Source of the DNA: Denticeps clupeoides
Lineage: Eukaryota; Chordata; Actinopteri; Clupeiformes; Denticipitidae
Direction of reading: 5' to 3'
Length of the DNA: 64,000 bases
Assembly: GCF_900700375.1 (NCBI RefSeq)
Contig: NW_021629815.1
Span: 248,001 to 312,000 of the forward strand
Every line of letters starts with the position of its first letter. The first letter of the stretch is position 1. This document shows positions 18,569 to 30,906 of the stretch, in pieces. Both the position numbers and the translations under genes were made by a program. The notes below the pieces were generated by a model, which had not been told where the DNA came from, made no database searches, and was given only the letters and a program-made list of their open reading frames with translations.

Positions 18569-18668
18569 CTACGGGACAGGGAGGGAGGTAAGAAGAGGTG
18601 TAACATGGGTGTATTTTGGCTGATTGAAGATGAGGCGGGCTGCCATATTTTGGACCATCTGGAGTGGT
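18569..18668 (-). pseudogene. LINE reverse transcriptase, upstream remnant
   Basis: On the minus strand this reads PLQMVQNMAARLIFNQ, then HVTPLLTSLPV. This is the L2/CR1 signature LQ-x-VQN-x-AARL followed by HITPLL-x-x-LHWLPV. It belongs with the 18266-18559 fragment but in a different frame, and is cut off by the assembly gap. Confidence 0.7.
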
Positions 18669-18681
18669 NNNNNNNNNNNNN
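18669..18681. other. Assembly gap (13 N)
   Basis: Thirteen N separate the LINE fragment from the satellite. The true distance is unknown, so the adjacency of the 5S array and the satellite depends on scaffolding. Confidence 1.
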
Positions 18682-21057
18682 CAAACAAGCTGAAACACAT
18701 GAGACATGCTGAATTCTTCAACTTTCTGTGTTGGAATGAAGTTTCTATGTTGTAAGAAAGAAAAGGTTGTAAAAGATTAGAATTCGCAGTCCGAATCAAC
18801 TTTTTCATGTTTGGGCCTTACACGCGCTGAAAATCACTTTAAAGCACTCCGTTCAAGTCTAACAATAATTTGACAGAAACAAAGCTCAAAACCAATGAAA
18901 GTTCAATTTTCTTTAAGGATACTGCTAGAAAATTTTCTTAATGTTTCACCATGTTAGACATGTAAAATTTGATGGAAAAGTGTAGTTTTAGGAGAAAATG
19001 TGTTTCATCAGGTCAAACTTCGTTTTACAGAAAAAGGCTAAAACACATGAAATTTCTACTTTTCTTTCTTTCTCCTGTTAGTTTACTATGTTCTTATGTA
19101 TTTGGAAGTGTTAGATGTTGAAAATATTGATGGGAAAGTGTTTTATATCAAAAGAAAAGTCACTTTTTCAAGGTCAAACGTGTTTTTGCACAAAACAAGC
19201 TGAAACCACATTAGACATGCTGATTTCTTCAACTTTCTGTGTTGGGAAATGAAGTTTCTATGTTGTAGAAAGAAATGGTTGTAAAAAGATTAGAATGCGC
19301 AGCCCGGAATCAACTTTTCATGTTTGGGCCTTACACGAGCTGAAAATCACTTTAAAGCACTCCGTTTAAAGGTTTATAGAAACAAAGCTGAAAACACATG
19401 AAACTTCAAATTTTCTTTAGGGATACTGTTAGAAATGATGTTCTTAAGTGTTTCACACGTGTTAGACCAGTAAAATTTTGGTGGAAAGTGTATTTTCAGC
19501 AAAAATTGTGTTTTTCAAAGGTCAAACATAGTTTTACAGAAAAAAGCCTAAAACACATGAAATTCAAATTTCCTATTATTTCTCCTTTTAGTTTAGGATG
19601 TTCTTATTATTTCAAGTGTTAGATGTTTAAAATGTTGATGGGAAGTGTTTTATCAAAAGATAGTTCACTTTTTAAGGTCCAACATGTTTTTGCACAAAAC
19701 AAGCTGAAAACACATGAGACATGCTGAATTCTTCAACTTCTGTGTTGGAACATCGAAGTTTCTATGTTGTAAGAAAGAAAAGGTTTGTAAAAAGAATTAG
19801 AATTGCGCAGTCCGGAATCAACTTTTTCATGTTTGGTGGGCCTTACACGCGCTGAAAATCACTTTAAAGCACTCCCGTTCAAGGTTAACATAATATTGAC
19901 AGAAACAAAGCTAAAAACCATGAAAGTTCAAAATTTCTTTAGATACTGCTAGAAATGATGTTCTTAAGTGTTTCACAGTGTTAGACATGTAAAAGTTTTG
20001 ATGGAAAAGTGTAGTTTCAGGAGAAAATGTGTTTTTCAAGGTCAAACATAGTTTTACCGAAAAAAAGGCCTAAAACACTGAAATTTCACATTTCTTTTAT
20101 TTCTCCTTTTAGTTTACGATGTTCTATGTATTTGCAAGTGTTAGATGTTGAAAATGTTGATGGGAAAGTGTTTTATTCAAAAGATTGTCACTTTTTCAAG
20201 GTCAACGTGTTTTTTGCACAAAACAAGCTGAAAACACAGTAGACATGCTGAATTCTTCAACTTTTCTTCTGTGTTGGAAATGAAGTTTCTATGTTGTAAG
20301 AAAGAAATGTGTAAAAAGATTAAATTCGCAGTCCGGAATCAACTTTTTCATGTTTGGCCTTACACGAGCTGAAAAATCACTTAAAGCAACTCCGTTCACG
20401 GTTAATACAGAAACAAAGCTAAAAACAAATGAAACTTCAAATTTCTTTAAGGATACTGCTAGAAATGATGTTCTAAGTGTTGCACAGTGTTGAGGACATG
20501 TAAATTTTGAGGGAAAAGTGTAGTTTAGCAAAAATGTGTTTTTCAAGGTCAAACTTCGTTTTACAGAAAAAAGGCCCTAAACACATGAAATTATCAAATT
20601 CTCTTAATTTCTCCTTTTAATTTACTATGTTCTTCTGTATTTCAAAGTGTTAGATGATTAAAATGTTGATGGGAAAGGGTTTTATCAAAAGATTGTCACT
20701 TTTTCAAGGTCAAACGTGTTTTTTGCAACAAAACAAGCTGAAAACACATGAGACATGCTGATTCTTCAACTTTCTGTGTTGGAATGAAGTTTCTATGTTG
20801 TAAGAAAGAAAAGGTTGTAAAAAGATTAGAATTCGCAGTCCAAATCAACTTTTCATGTTTGGGCCTTACACGCGCTGAAAATCACTTTAAAGCACTCCGT
20901 TCAAGGTCTAACATAATTTGACAGAAACAAAGCTAAAAACCAATGAAAGTTCAAATTTTCTTTAAGGATACTGCTAGAAATGATGTTCTTAAGTGTTTCA
21001 CAGTGTTAGACATGTAAAATTTGATGGAAAAGTGTAGTTTTAGGAGAAAATGTGTTT

Positions 21058-21313
21058 AAATAAATTGTGAAGTGATTGTCACATGTGATACACAGCAGCA
21101 CAGCACACGGTGCACACAGTGAAATTTGTCCTCTGCATTTAACCCATCACCCTTAGTGAGCAGTGGGCAGCCATGACCAGCGCCCGGGGAGCAGTGTGTG
21201 GGGACGGTGCTTTGCTCAGTGGCACCTCAGTGGCACCTTGGCAGCTCGGGATTTGAACCGGCAACCTTCTGATTACGGGGTCGCTTCCTTAACCGCTAGG
21301 CCACCCCTGCCCC
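21058..21313 (-). mobile_element. tRNA-derived SINE
   Basis: On the minus strand the element starts GGGGCAGGGGTGGCCTAGCGG. The A box TGGCCTAGCGG and B box GGTTCAAATCC give a tRNA-like Pol III promoter. A tRNA-unrelated body follows (GTGCCACTGAG twice, GCTGCCCACTGCTCAC, GGGTTAAATGCAGAGGAC), with an AT-rich tail. It interrupts satellite subunit B at GTGTTT. The T-rich target hides any target-site duplication. It looks near full length. The family resembles SINEs seen in several teleosts, but I cannot name it with confidence. Confidence 0.8.
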
Positions 21314-24300
21314 TTTTTTCAAGGTCAAACTTCGTTTTACAGAAAATAGGCCTAAAACACATGAAATTTCAAATTCTCTTTATTTCTCCTTTTAGTTTAG
21401 TATGTTCTTATGTATTTCCAAGTGTTAGATGTTTAAAATGTTGATGGGAAAGTGTTTTATCAATAGATTGTCACTTTTTAAGGTCAACGTGTTTTTGCAA
21501 AAAAAAACAAGCTGAAACACATGAGACATGCTGAATTCTTCAACTTTCTGAGTTGGAAATGAAGTTTCTATGTTGTAAGAAAGAAAAGGTTGTAAAAAGA
21601 TTAGAATTCGTAGTCCAGAATCAACTTTTTCATGTTTGGGCCTTACACGCGCTGAAAATCACTTTAAAGCACTCCGTTCAAGGTCAAACATAATTTTAAT
21701 AGAAACAAAGCTAAAAACCAATGAAAGTTCAAATTTTCTTGAAGGATACTGCTAGAAATGTGTTCTTAAGTGTTTCACAGTGTTAGACATGTAAAATTTC
21801 GATGGAAAAGTGTAGTTATAGGAGAAAATGTGTTTTTCAAGGTCAACATCCTTTTACAGAAAAAAGGCCTAAAGCACATGAAATTTCAAATTCTCTTTAT
21901 TTCTCCTTTTAGTTTAGGATGTTCTTATGTATTTCCAAGTGTTAGATGTTTAAAATGTTGATGGGAAAGTGTTTTATGATGTTCTTATGATGTTCTTAAG
22001 TGTTTCACAGTGTTAGACATGTAAAATTTTGATGGAAAAGTGTAGTTTTAGGAGAAAATGTGTTTGTCAAGGTCAAACTTCATTTTACAGAAAAAGGCCT
22101 AAAACACATGAAATTTCAAATTCTCTTTATTTCCCCTTTTGGTTTAGATGTCTTATGTATTTCCAAGTCTTAGATGTTTAAAATGTTGATGGGAAAGTGT
22201 TTTATCAAAAGATTGTCACTTTTTCAAGGTCAAACGTGTTTTTGCACAAAACAAGCTGAAAGCACATGAGACATGCTGAGTTCTTCAACTTTTGTGTTGG
22301 AAATGAAGTTTCTATGTTGTAAGAAAGAAAAGGTTGTAAAAAGATTAGAATTCGCAGTCCAGAATCAACTTTTTCATGTTTGGGCCTTACACGCGCTGAA
22401 AATCACTTTAAAGCACTCCGTTCAACGTCTAAAATAATTTGACAGAAACAAAGCTAAAAACCAATGAAAGTTCAAATTTTCTTTAAGGATACTGTTAGAA
22501 AGGATTTTCTTAAGTGTTTCACAGTGTTAGACATGTCAAATTTGGGTGGAAAGTGTAGTTTTCAGCAAAAATTGTGTTTTTCAAGGTCAAACATAGTTTT
22601 AACAGAAAAAAAGCCTAAAACACATGAAATTTCTACTTTTCTTTCTTTCTCCTGTTAGTTTACTATGTTCTTATGTATTTGGAAGTGTTAGATGTTGAAA
22701 ATATTGATGGGAAAGAGTTTTATCAAAAGATTGTCACTTTTTCAAGGTCAAACGTGTTTTTGCACAAAACAAGCTGAAAACACATGAGACATGCTGATTT
22801 CTTCAACTTTCTGTGTTGGAAATGAAGTTTCTATGTTGTAAGAAAGAAATTGTTGTAAAAAGATTAGAATGCGCAGCCCGGAATCAACTTTTTCATGTTT
22901 GGGCCTTACACGAGCTGAAAATCACTTTAAAGCACTCCGTTTCAAGGTTATAGAAACAAAGCTAAAACACATGAAACTTCAAATTTTCTTTAGGATACTG
23001 TTAGAAATGATGTTCTTAAGTGTTTCACAGTGTTAGACATGTAAAATTTGATGGAAAAGTGTAGTTTTAGGAGAAAATGTGTTTTTCAAGGTCAAACTTC
23101 GTTTTACAGAAAAAAGGCCTAAAACACATGAAATTTCAAATTCTCTTTATTTCTCCTTTAGTTTAGGATGTTCTTATGTATTTCCAAGTGTTAGATGTTT
23201 AAAATGTTGATGGGAAAGGTTTTATCAAAAGATTGTCACTTTTTCAAGGTCAAACGTGTTTTGCACAAAACAAGCTGAAAACACATGAGACATGCTGAAT
23301 TCTTCAACTTTCTGTGTTGGAAATGAAGTTTCTATGTTGTAAGAAAGAAAAGGTTGTAAAAAGATTAGAATTCGTAGTCCAGAATCAAACTTTTTTCATG
23401 TTTGGGCCTTACACGCGCTGAAAATCACTTTAAAGCACTCCGTTCAAGGTCAAACATAATTTTACAGAAACAAAGCTAAAACCAATGAAAGTTCAAATTT
23501 TCTTGAGGGAATACTGCTAGAAATGATGTTCTTAAGTGTTTCACAGTGTTAGACATGTAAAATTTCGATGGAAAATGTAGTTATAGGAGAAAATGTGTTT
23601 TTCAAGGTCAACATCCTTTTACAGAAAAAGGCCTAAAGCACATGAAATTTCAAATTTCTCTTTATTTCTCCTTTTAGTTTAGGATGTTCTTATGTATTTC
23701 CAAGTGTTAGATGTTTAAAATGTTGATGGGAAGTGTTTATGATGTTCTTATGATGTTCTTAAGTGTTTCACAGTGTAGACATGTAATTTTGATGGAAAAG
23801 TGTAGTTTTAGGAGAAAAGTGTGTTTGCTCAAGGTCAAACTTCAGTTTACAGAAAAAAGGCCTAAAACACATGAAATTTCAAATTCTCTTTATTTCCCCT
23901 TTTGGTTTAGGATGTTTCTTATGTATTTCCAAGTGCTTAGATGTTTAAAATGTTGATGGGAAAGTGTTTTATCAAAGATTGTCACTTTTCAAGGTCAAAC
24001 GTGTTTTTGCACAAAACAAGCTGAAAGCAACATAGAACATGCTGAATTCTTCAACTTTATTTGTTGGAAATGAAGTTTCTATGTTTGTAAGAAAGAAAAG
24101 GTTTGTAAAAAGATTAGAATTCGCAGTCCAGAATCAACTTTTTCATGTTTGGGCCTTACACGCGCTGAAAATCACTTTAAAGCACTCCGTTCAACGTCTA
24201 AAATAATTGACAGAAACAAAGCTAAAAACCAATGAAAGTTCAAATTTTCTTTAAGAATACTGCTAGAAATGATGTTCTTAAGTGTTTCACAGTGTTAGAC

Positions 24301-25881
24301 ATGTAAAATGTTGATGGAAAAGTGTAGTTTTAGGAGAAAATGTGTTTTTTTAAGGTCAAACCTCGTTTTACAGAAAAAAGGCCTAAAAAACATGAAATTT
24401 CAAATTCTCCTTATTTCTCCTTTTAGTTTAGGATGTTCTTATGTATTTCCAAGTGTTAGATGTTTAAAATGTTGATGGGAAAGATTTTTATCAAAAGATT
24501 GTCACTTTTTCAAGGTCAAACGTGTTTTTGCACAAAACAAGCTGAAAACACATGAGACATGCTGAGTTCTTCAACTTTCTGTGTTGGAAATGAAGTTTCT
24601 ATGTTGTAAGAAAGAAAAGGTTGTAAAATATTAGAATTCGCAGTCCGGAATCAACTTTTTCATGTTTGGGCCTTACAGCGCTGAAAATCACTTTAAAGCA
24701 CTCCGTTCAAGTCTAACATAATTTGACAGAAACAAAGCTAAAAACCAATGAAAGTTCAAATTTTCTTTAAGGATACTGCTAGAAATGATGTTCTTAAGTG
24801 TTTCACAGTGTTAGACATGTAAAATTTTGATGGAAAAGTGTAGTTTTAGGAGAAAATGTGTTTTTCAAGGTCAAACTTCGTTTTACAGAAAAAAAGGCCT
24901 AAAACACATGAAATTTCAAATTCTCTTTATTTCTCCTTTTAGTTTAGGATGTTCTTATATATTTCCAAGTGTTAGATGTTTAAAATGTTGATGGGAAAGT
25001 GTTTTATCAAAAGATTGTCACTTTTTCAAGGTCAAACGTGTTTTTGCACAAAACAAGCTGAAAACACATGAGACAATGCTGAATTCTTCACTTTCTGTGT
25101 TGGAAATGAAGTTTCTATGTTGTAAGAAAGAAAGGTTGTAAAAAGATTAGAATTCGCAGTCCGGAATCAACTTTTTCATGTTTGGGCCTTACACGACGCT
25201 GAAAAATCACTTTAAAGCACTCCGTTCAAGGTCTAACATAATTTGACAGAAACAAAGCTAAAAACCAATGAAAGTTCAAATTTCTTTAAGGATACTGCTA
25301 GAAATGATGTTCTTAAAGTGTTTCACAGTGTTAGACATGTAAAATTTTGGATGGGAAAAGTGTATTTTAGGAGAAAATGTGTTTTTCAAGGTCAAACTTC
25401 GTTTTACAGAAAAAAGGCCTAAAACACATGAAATTTCAAATTCTCTTTATTTCTCCTTTAGTTTAGGATGTTCTTATGTATTTCCAAGTGTTAGATGTTT
25501 AAAATGTTGATGGGAAAAGTGTTTTATCAAAAAGATTGTCACTTTTTCAAGGTCAAACGTGTTTTTGCACAAAACAAGCTGAAAACACATGAGACATGCT
25601 GAAGTTCTTCAACTTTCTGTGTTGGAAATGAAGTTTCTATGTTGTAAGAAAGAAAAGGTTGTAAAAGATTAGAATTCGCAGTCCGGAATCAACTTTTTCA
25701 TGTTTGGGGCCTTACACAGCGCTGAAAATCACTTTAAAGCACTCCGTTCAAGGTCTAACATATTTGACAGAAACAAAGCTAAAAAGCGATGAAAGTTCAA
25801 ATTTTCTTTAAGATACTGCTAGAAATGATGTTTTTCAGTGTTTCACAGTGTTAGACATGTAAAATTTTGATGGAAAAGTGT

Positions 25882-26140
25882 CGTTATAATCATATCCAAC
25901 CCTGCACTGACACCATTTGCAGGCTCACTCTACCCTGGAAGGGGGTCCCTCTCTGTATCACTCCTTCCCAAGGTTTCTTCCTTTCTTTTTCTCTCTCCTA
26001 GAGTTTTTTTTGTGTGGAGTTTTTCCTTGTGTGAAGAAGGGTCAAGTGTGGGGGGTGTCAACTGTAGGGCCTGTCAAAGCCCATTGAGACAGACTGTATG
26101 TGATTTTGGGCGATATAAGAAATAAATGTTGTTGTTGTTG
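25882..26140 (+). mobile_element. LINE/SINE 3'-tail fragment with (TTG)n end
   Basis: About 259 bp of non-satellite sequence, including TCACTCTACCCTGGAAGGGG, CCTTCCCAAGGTTTCTTCC, a pyrimidine-rich stretch and GATTTTGGGCGATATAAGA, ending in AAATAAATG(TTG)n. The GATATAAnAAATAAA-plus-short-repeat end is typical of fish non-LTR retrotransposon tails. It interrupts subunit B after GATGGAAAAGTGT in the last trimer of higher-order copy 0. Confidence 0.7.
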
Positions 26141-27072
26141 TTTTAGGAGAAAATGTGTTTTTCAAGGTCAAACTTCGTTTTACAGAAAAAAGGCCTAAAA
26201 CACATGAAATTTCAAATTCTCTTTATTTCTCCTTTTAGTTTAGGATGTTCTTATATATTTCCAAGTGTTAGATGTTTAAAATGTTGATGGGAAAGTGTTT
26301 TATGATGTTCTTATGATGTTCTTAAGTGTTTCACAGTGTTAGACATGTAAAGTTTGATGGAAAAGTGTAGTTTTAGGAGAAAATGTGTTTTTCAAGGTCA
26401 AACTTCGTTTTACAGAAAACAGGCCTAAAACACATGAAATTTCAAATTCTCTTTATTTCTCCTTTTAGTTTAGGATGTTCTTATGTATTTCCAAGTGTTA
26501 GATGTTTAAAATGTTGATGGGAAAGTGTTTATCAAAAGATTGTCACTTTTTCAAGGTCAAACGTGTTTTTTGCACAAAACAAGCTGAAAAGCACATGAGA
26601 CATGCTGAGTTCTTCAACTTTCTGTGTTGGAAATGAAGTTTCTATGTTGTAAGAAAGAAAAGGTTGTAAAAAGATTAGAATTTGCAGTCCGGAATCAACA
26701 TCTTCATGTTTGGGCCTTACACGCGCTGAAAATCACTTTAAAGCACTCCGTTCAAGGTCTAACATAATTTGACAGAAACAAAGCTAAAAACCAATGAAAG
26801 TTCAAATTTTCTTTAAGGATACTGCTAGAAATGATGTTCTTAAGTGTTTCACAGTGTTAGACATGTAAAATTTTGATGGAAAAGTGTAGTTTTAGGAGAA
26901 AATGTGTTTTTCAAGGTCAAACTTCGTTTTACAGAAAAAAAGGCCTAAAACACATGAAATTTCAAATTCTCTTTATTTCTCCTTTTAGTTTAGGATGTTC
27001 TTATGTATTTCCAAGTGTTAGATGTTTAAAATGTTGATGGGAAAGTGTTTTATCAAAAGATTGTCACTTTTT

Positions 27073-27271
27073 CAAGGTCAAACGTGTTTTTGCACAAAAC
27101 AAGCTGAAAACACATGAGACATGCTGAATTCTTCAACTTTCTGTGTTGGAAATGAAGTTTCTATGTTGTAAGAAAGAAAAGGTTGTAAAAAGATTAGAAT
27201 TCGCAGTCCGGAATCAACTTTTTCATGTTTGGGCCTTACACGCGCTGAAAATCACTTTAAAGCACTCCGTT
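27073..27271 (+). repeat. Reference satellite subunit A
   Basis: Starts CAAGGTCAAACGTG. Contains AAACAAGCTGAAAACACATG, which aligns with the CCTAAAACACATG region of subunit C, then about 40 bp with no counterpart in B or C, including GAATTCGCAGTCCGG and TTTGGGCCTTACAC. Confidence 0.8.
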
Positions 27272-27430
27272 CAAGGTCTAACATAATTTGACAGAAACAA
27301 AGCTAAAAACCAATGAAAGTTCAAATTTTCTTTAAGGATACTGCTAGAAATGATGTTCTTAAGTGTTTCACAGTGTTAGACATGTAAAATTTTGATGGAA
27401 AAGTGTAGTTTTAGGAGAAAATGTGTTTTT
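27272..27430 (+). repeat. Reference satellite subunit B
   Basis: Starts CAAGGTCTAACATAATTTG. Shares with C, in order, the ACAGAAA region, the TTCAAATT-TCTTT region, ATGATGTTCTTA, GTGTTAGA and AAAATTTTGATGG. Confidence 0.8.
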
Positions 27431-27591
27431 CAAGGTCAAACTTCGTTTTACAGAAAAAAAGGCCTAAAACACATGAAATGTCAAATTCTCTTTATTTCTC
27501 CTTTTAGTTTAGGATGTTCTTATATATTTCCAAGTGTTAGATGTTTAAAATGTTGATGGGAAAGTGTTTTATCAAAAGATTGTCACTTTTT
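27431..27591 (+). repeat. Reference satellite subunit C
   Basis: Starts CAAGGTCAAACTTCG. Shares GGATGTTCTTATG, GTGTTAGATG and AAAATGTTGATGGGAAAG with B. Confidence 0.8.
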
Positions 27592-30500
27592 CAAGGTCAA
27601 ACGTGTTTTTGCACAAAACAAGCTGAAAACACATGAGACATGCTGAATTCTTCAACTTTCTGTGTTGGAAATGAAGTTTCTATGTTGTAAGAAAGAAAAG
27701 GTTGTAAAAAGATTAGAATTCGCAGTCCGGAATCAACTTTTTCATGTTTGGGCCTTACACACGCTGAAAATCACTTTAAAGCACTCCGTTCAAGGTCTAA
27801 CATAATTTGACAGAAACAAAGCTAAAAACCAATGAAAGTTCAAATTTTCTTTAAGGATACTGCTAGAAATGATGTTCTTAAGTGTTTCACAGTGTTAGAC
27901 ATGTAAAATTTTGATGGAAAAGTGTAGTTTTAGGAGAAAATGTGTTTTCAAGGTCAAACTTCGTTTTACAGAAAAAAGGCCTAAAACACATGAAATTTCA
28001 AATTCTCTTTATTTCTCCTTTTAGTTTAGGATGTTCTTATGTATTTCCAAGTGTTAGATGTTTAAAATGTTGATGGGAAAGTGTTTTATCAAAAGATTGT
28101 CACTTTTTCAAGGTCAAACGTGTTTTTGCACAAAACAAGCTGAAAACACATGAGACATGCTGAGTTCTTCAACTTTCTGTGTTGGAAATGAAGTTTCTAT
28201 GTTGTAAGAAAGAAAAGGTTGTAAAAAGATTAGAATTCGCAGTCCGGAATCAACTTTTTCATGTTTGGGCCTTACACAGCGCTGAAAATCACTTTAAAGC
28301 ACTCCGTTCAAGGTCTAACATAATTTGACAGAAACAAAGCTAAAAACCAATGAAAGTTCAAATTTTCTTTAAGGATACTGCTAGAAATGATGTTCTTAAG
28401 TGTTTCACAGTGTTAGACATGTAAAATTTTGATGGAAAAGTGTAGTTTTAGGAGAAAATGTGTTTTTCAAGGTCAAACTTCGTTTTACAGAAAAAAGGCC
28501 TAAAACACATGAAATTTCAAATTCTCTTTATTTCTCCTTTTAGTTTAGGATGTTCTTATGTATTTCCAAGTGTTAGATGTTTAAAATGTTGATGGGAAAG
28601 TGTTTTATCAAAAGATTGTCACTTTTTCAAGGTCAAACGTGTTTTTGCACAAAACAAGCTGAAAACACATGAGACATGCTGAATTCTTCAACTTTCTGTG
28701 TTGGAAATGAAGTTTCTATGTTGTAAGAAAGAAAAGGTTGTAAAAAGATTAGAATTCGCAGTCCGGAATCAACTTTTTCATGTTTGGGCCTTACACACGC
28801 TGAAAATCACTTTAAAGCACTCCGTTCAAGGTCTAACATAATTTGACAGAAACAAAGCTAAAAACCAATGAAAGTTCAATTTTCTTTAAGGATACTGCTA
28901 GAAATGATGTTCTAAAGTGTTTCACAGTGTTAGACATGTAAAATTTTGATGGAAAAGTGTAGTTTTAGGAGAAAATGTGTTTTTCAAGGTCAAACTTCGT
29001 TTTACAGAAAAAAGGCCTAAAACACATGAAATTTCAAATTCTCTTTATTTCTCCTTTTAGTTTAGGATGTTCTTATGTATTTCCAAGTGTTAGATGTTTA
29101 AAATGTTGATGGGAAAGTGTTTTATCAAAAGATTGTCACTTTTTCAAGGTCAAACGTGTTTTTGCACAAAACAAGCTGAAAACACATGAGACATGCTGAA
29201 TTCTTCAACTTTCTGTGTTGGAAATGAAGTTTCTATGTTGTAAGAAAGAAAAGGTTGTAAAAAGATTAGAATTCGCAGTCCGGAATCAACTTTTTCATGT
29301 TTGGGCCTTACACGCGCTGAAAATCACTTTAAAGCACTCCGTTCAAGGTCTAACATAATTTGACAGAAACAAAGCTAAAAACCAATGAAAGTTCAAATTT
29401 TCTTTAAGGATACTGCTAGAAATGATGTTCTTAAGTGTTTCACAGTGTTAGACATGTAAAATTTTGATGGAAAAGTGTAGTTTTAGGAGAAAATGTGTTT
29501 TTCAAGGTCAAACTTCGTTTTACAGAAAAAAGGCCTAAAACACATGAAATTTCAAATTCTCTTTATTTCTCCTTTTAGTTTAGGATGTTCTTATGTATTT
29601 CCAAGTGTTAGATGTTTAAAATGTTGATGGGAAAGTGTTTTATCAAAAGATTGTCACTTTTTCAAGGTCAAACGTGTTTTTGCACAAAACAAGCTGAAAA
29701 CACATGAGACATGCTGAATTCTTCAACTTTCTGTGTTGGAAATGAAGTTTCTATGTTGTAAGAAAGAAAAGGTTGTAAAAAGATTAGAATTCGCAGTCCG
29801 GAATCAACTTTTCATGTTTGGGCCTTACACACGCTGAAAATCACTTTAAAGCACTCCGTTCAAGGTCTAACATAATTTGACAGAAACAAAGCTAAAAACC
29901 AATGAAAGTTCAAATTTTCTTTAAGGATACTGCTAGAAATGATGTTCTTAAGTGTTTCACAGTGTTAGACATGTAAAATTTTGATGGAAAAGTGTAGTTT
30001 TAGGAGAAAATGTGTTTTTCAAGGTCAAACTTCGTTTTACAGAAAAAAGGCCTAAAACACATGAAATTTCAAATTCTCTTTATTTCTCCTTTTAGTTTAG
30101 GATGTTCTTATGTATTTCCAAGTGTTAGATGTTTAAAATGTTGATGGGAAAGTGTTTTATCAAAAGATTGTCACTTTTTCAAGGTCAAACGTGTTTTTGC
30201 ACAAAACAAGCTGAAAACACATGAGACATGCTGAATTCTTCAACTTTCTGTGTTGGAAATGAAGTTTCTATGTTGTAAGAAAGAAAAGGTTGTAAAAAGA
30301 TTAGAATTCGCAGTCCGGAATCAACTTTTTCATGTTTGGGCCTTACAAGCGCTGAAAATCACTTTAAAGCACTCCGTTCAACGTCTAACATAATTTGACA
30401 GAAACAAAGCTAAAAAGCAATGAAAGTTCAAATTTTCTTTAAGGATACTGCTAGAAATGATGTTCTTAAGTGTTTCACAGTGTTAGACATGTAAAATTTT

Positions 30501-30676
30501 GATGGAAAAGTGTAGTTTTAGGAGAAAATGTGTTTTTCAAGGTCAAACATCCTTTTACAGAAAAAAGGCCTAAAGCACATGAAATTTCAAATTCTCTTTA
30601 TTTCTCCTTTTAGTTTAGGATGTTCTTATGTATTTCCAAGTGTTAGATGTTTAAAATGTTGATGGGAAAGTGTTTT

Positions 30677-30906
30677 ATGATGTTCTTATGATGTTCTTAA
30701 GTGTTTCACAGTGTTAGACATGTAAAATTTTGATGGAAAAGTGTAGTTTTAGGAGAAAATGTGTTTGTCAAGGTCAAACTTCATTTTACAGAAAAAAGGC
30801 CTAAAACACATGAAATTTCAAATTCTCTTTATTTCCCCTTTTGGTTTAGGATGTTCTTATGTATTTCCAAGTCTTAGATGTTTAAAATGTTGATGGGAAA
30901 GTGTTT
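30677..30906 (+). repeat. Representative 230-bp extension (partial B + C)
   Basis: At the end of subunit C the sequence jumps to the middle of B through a doubled ATGATGTTCTT, then runs through B and C again, making a 748-bp instead of a 518-bp step. Twelve such junctions start at 21976, 23739, 26302, 30677, 32461, 34871, 39250, 41033, 43337, 47714, 49496 and 60435. Confidence 0.85.

Larger units (their letters stand above)
18019..18668 (-). mobile_element. L2-clade LINE, 3' end fragment
   Basis: Read on the minus strand this is the end of a non-LTR retrotransposon: the C-terminal part of the reverse transcriptase ORF, a 3' UTR, the conserved teleost tail TTGTAAGTCGCTTTGGATAA followed by AAGCGTCTGCC, and a terminal (TAAAG)n run at about 18019-18044. 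The tail and the coding motifs are typical of fish L2 elements. The 5' side is lost in the assembly gap. The 3' end sits inside a U2 pseudogene. Confidence 0.8.
18682..26301 (+). repeat. Higher-order repeat copy 0 (partial, indel-rich)
   Basis: The last 13 of 15 trimers of the 8.46-kb higher-order unit (6+3+4), with extension junctions at 21976, 23739 and 26302. Many one-base indels relative to the later copies, mostly in homopolymers, occur up to about 25.85 kb. Family II segments lie at about 19.1-19.6 and 22.5-23.0 kb. One SINE and one LINE-tail insertion are included. Confidence 0.75.

Noticed and set aside
27195-27215. CENP-B box-like sequence in subunit A (ATTCGCAGTCCGGAATC)
   Set aside because: It shares TTCG and a nearby CGG with the CENP-B box, but the required A and the final CGGG spacing do not match.
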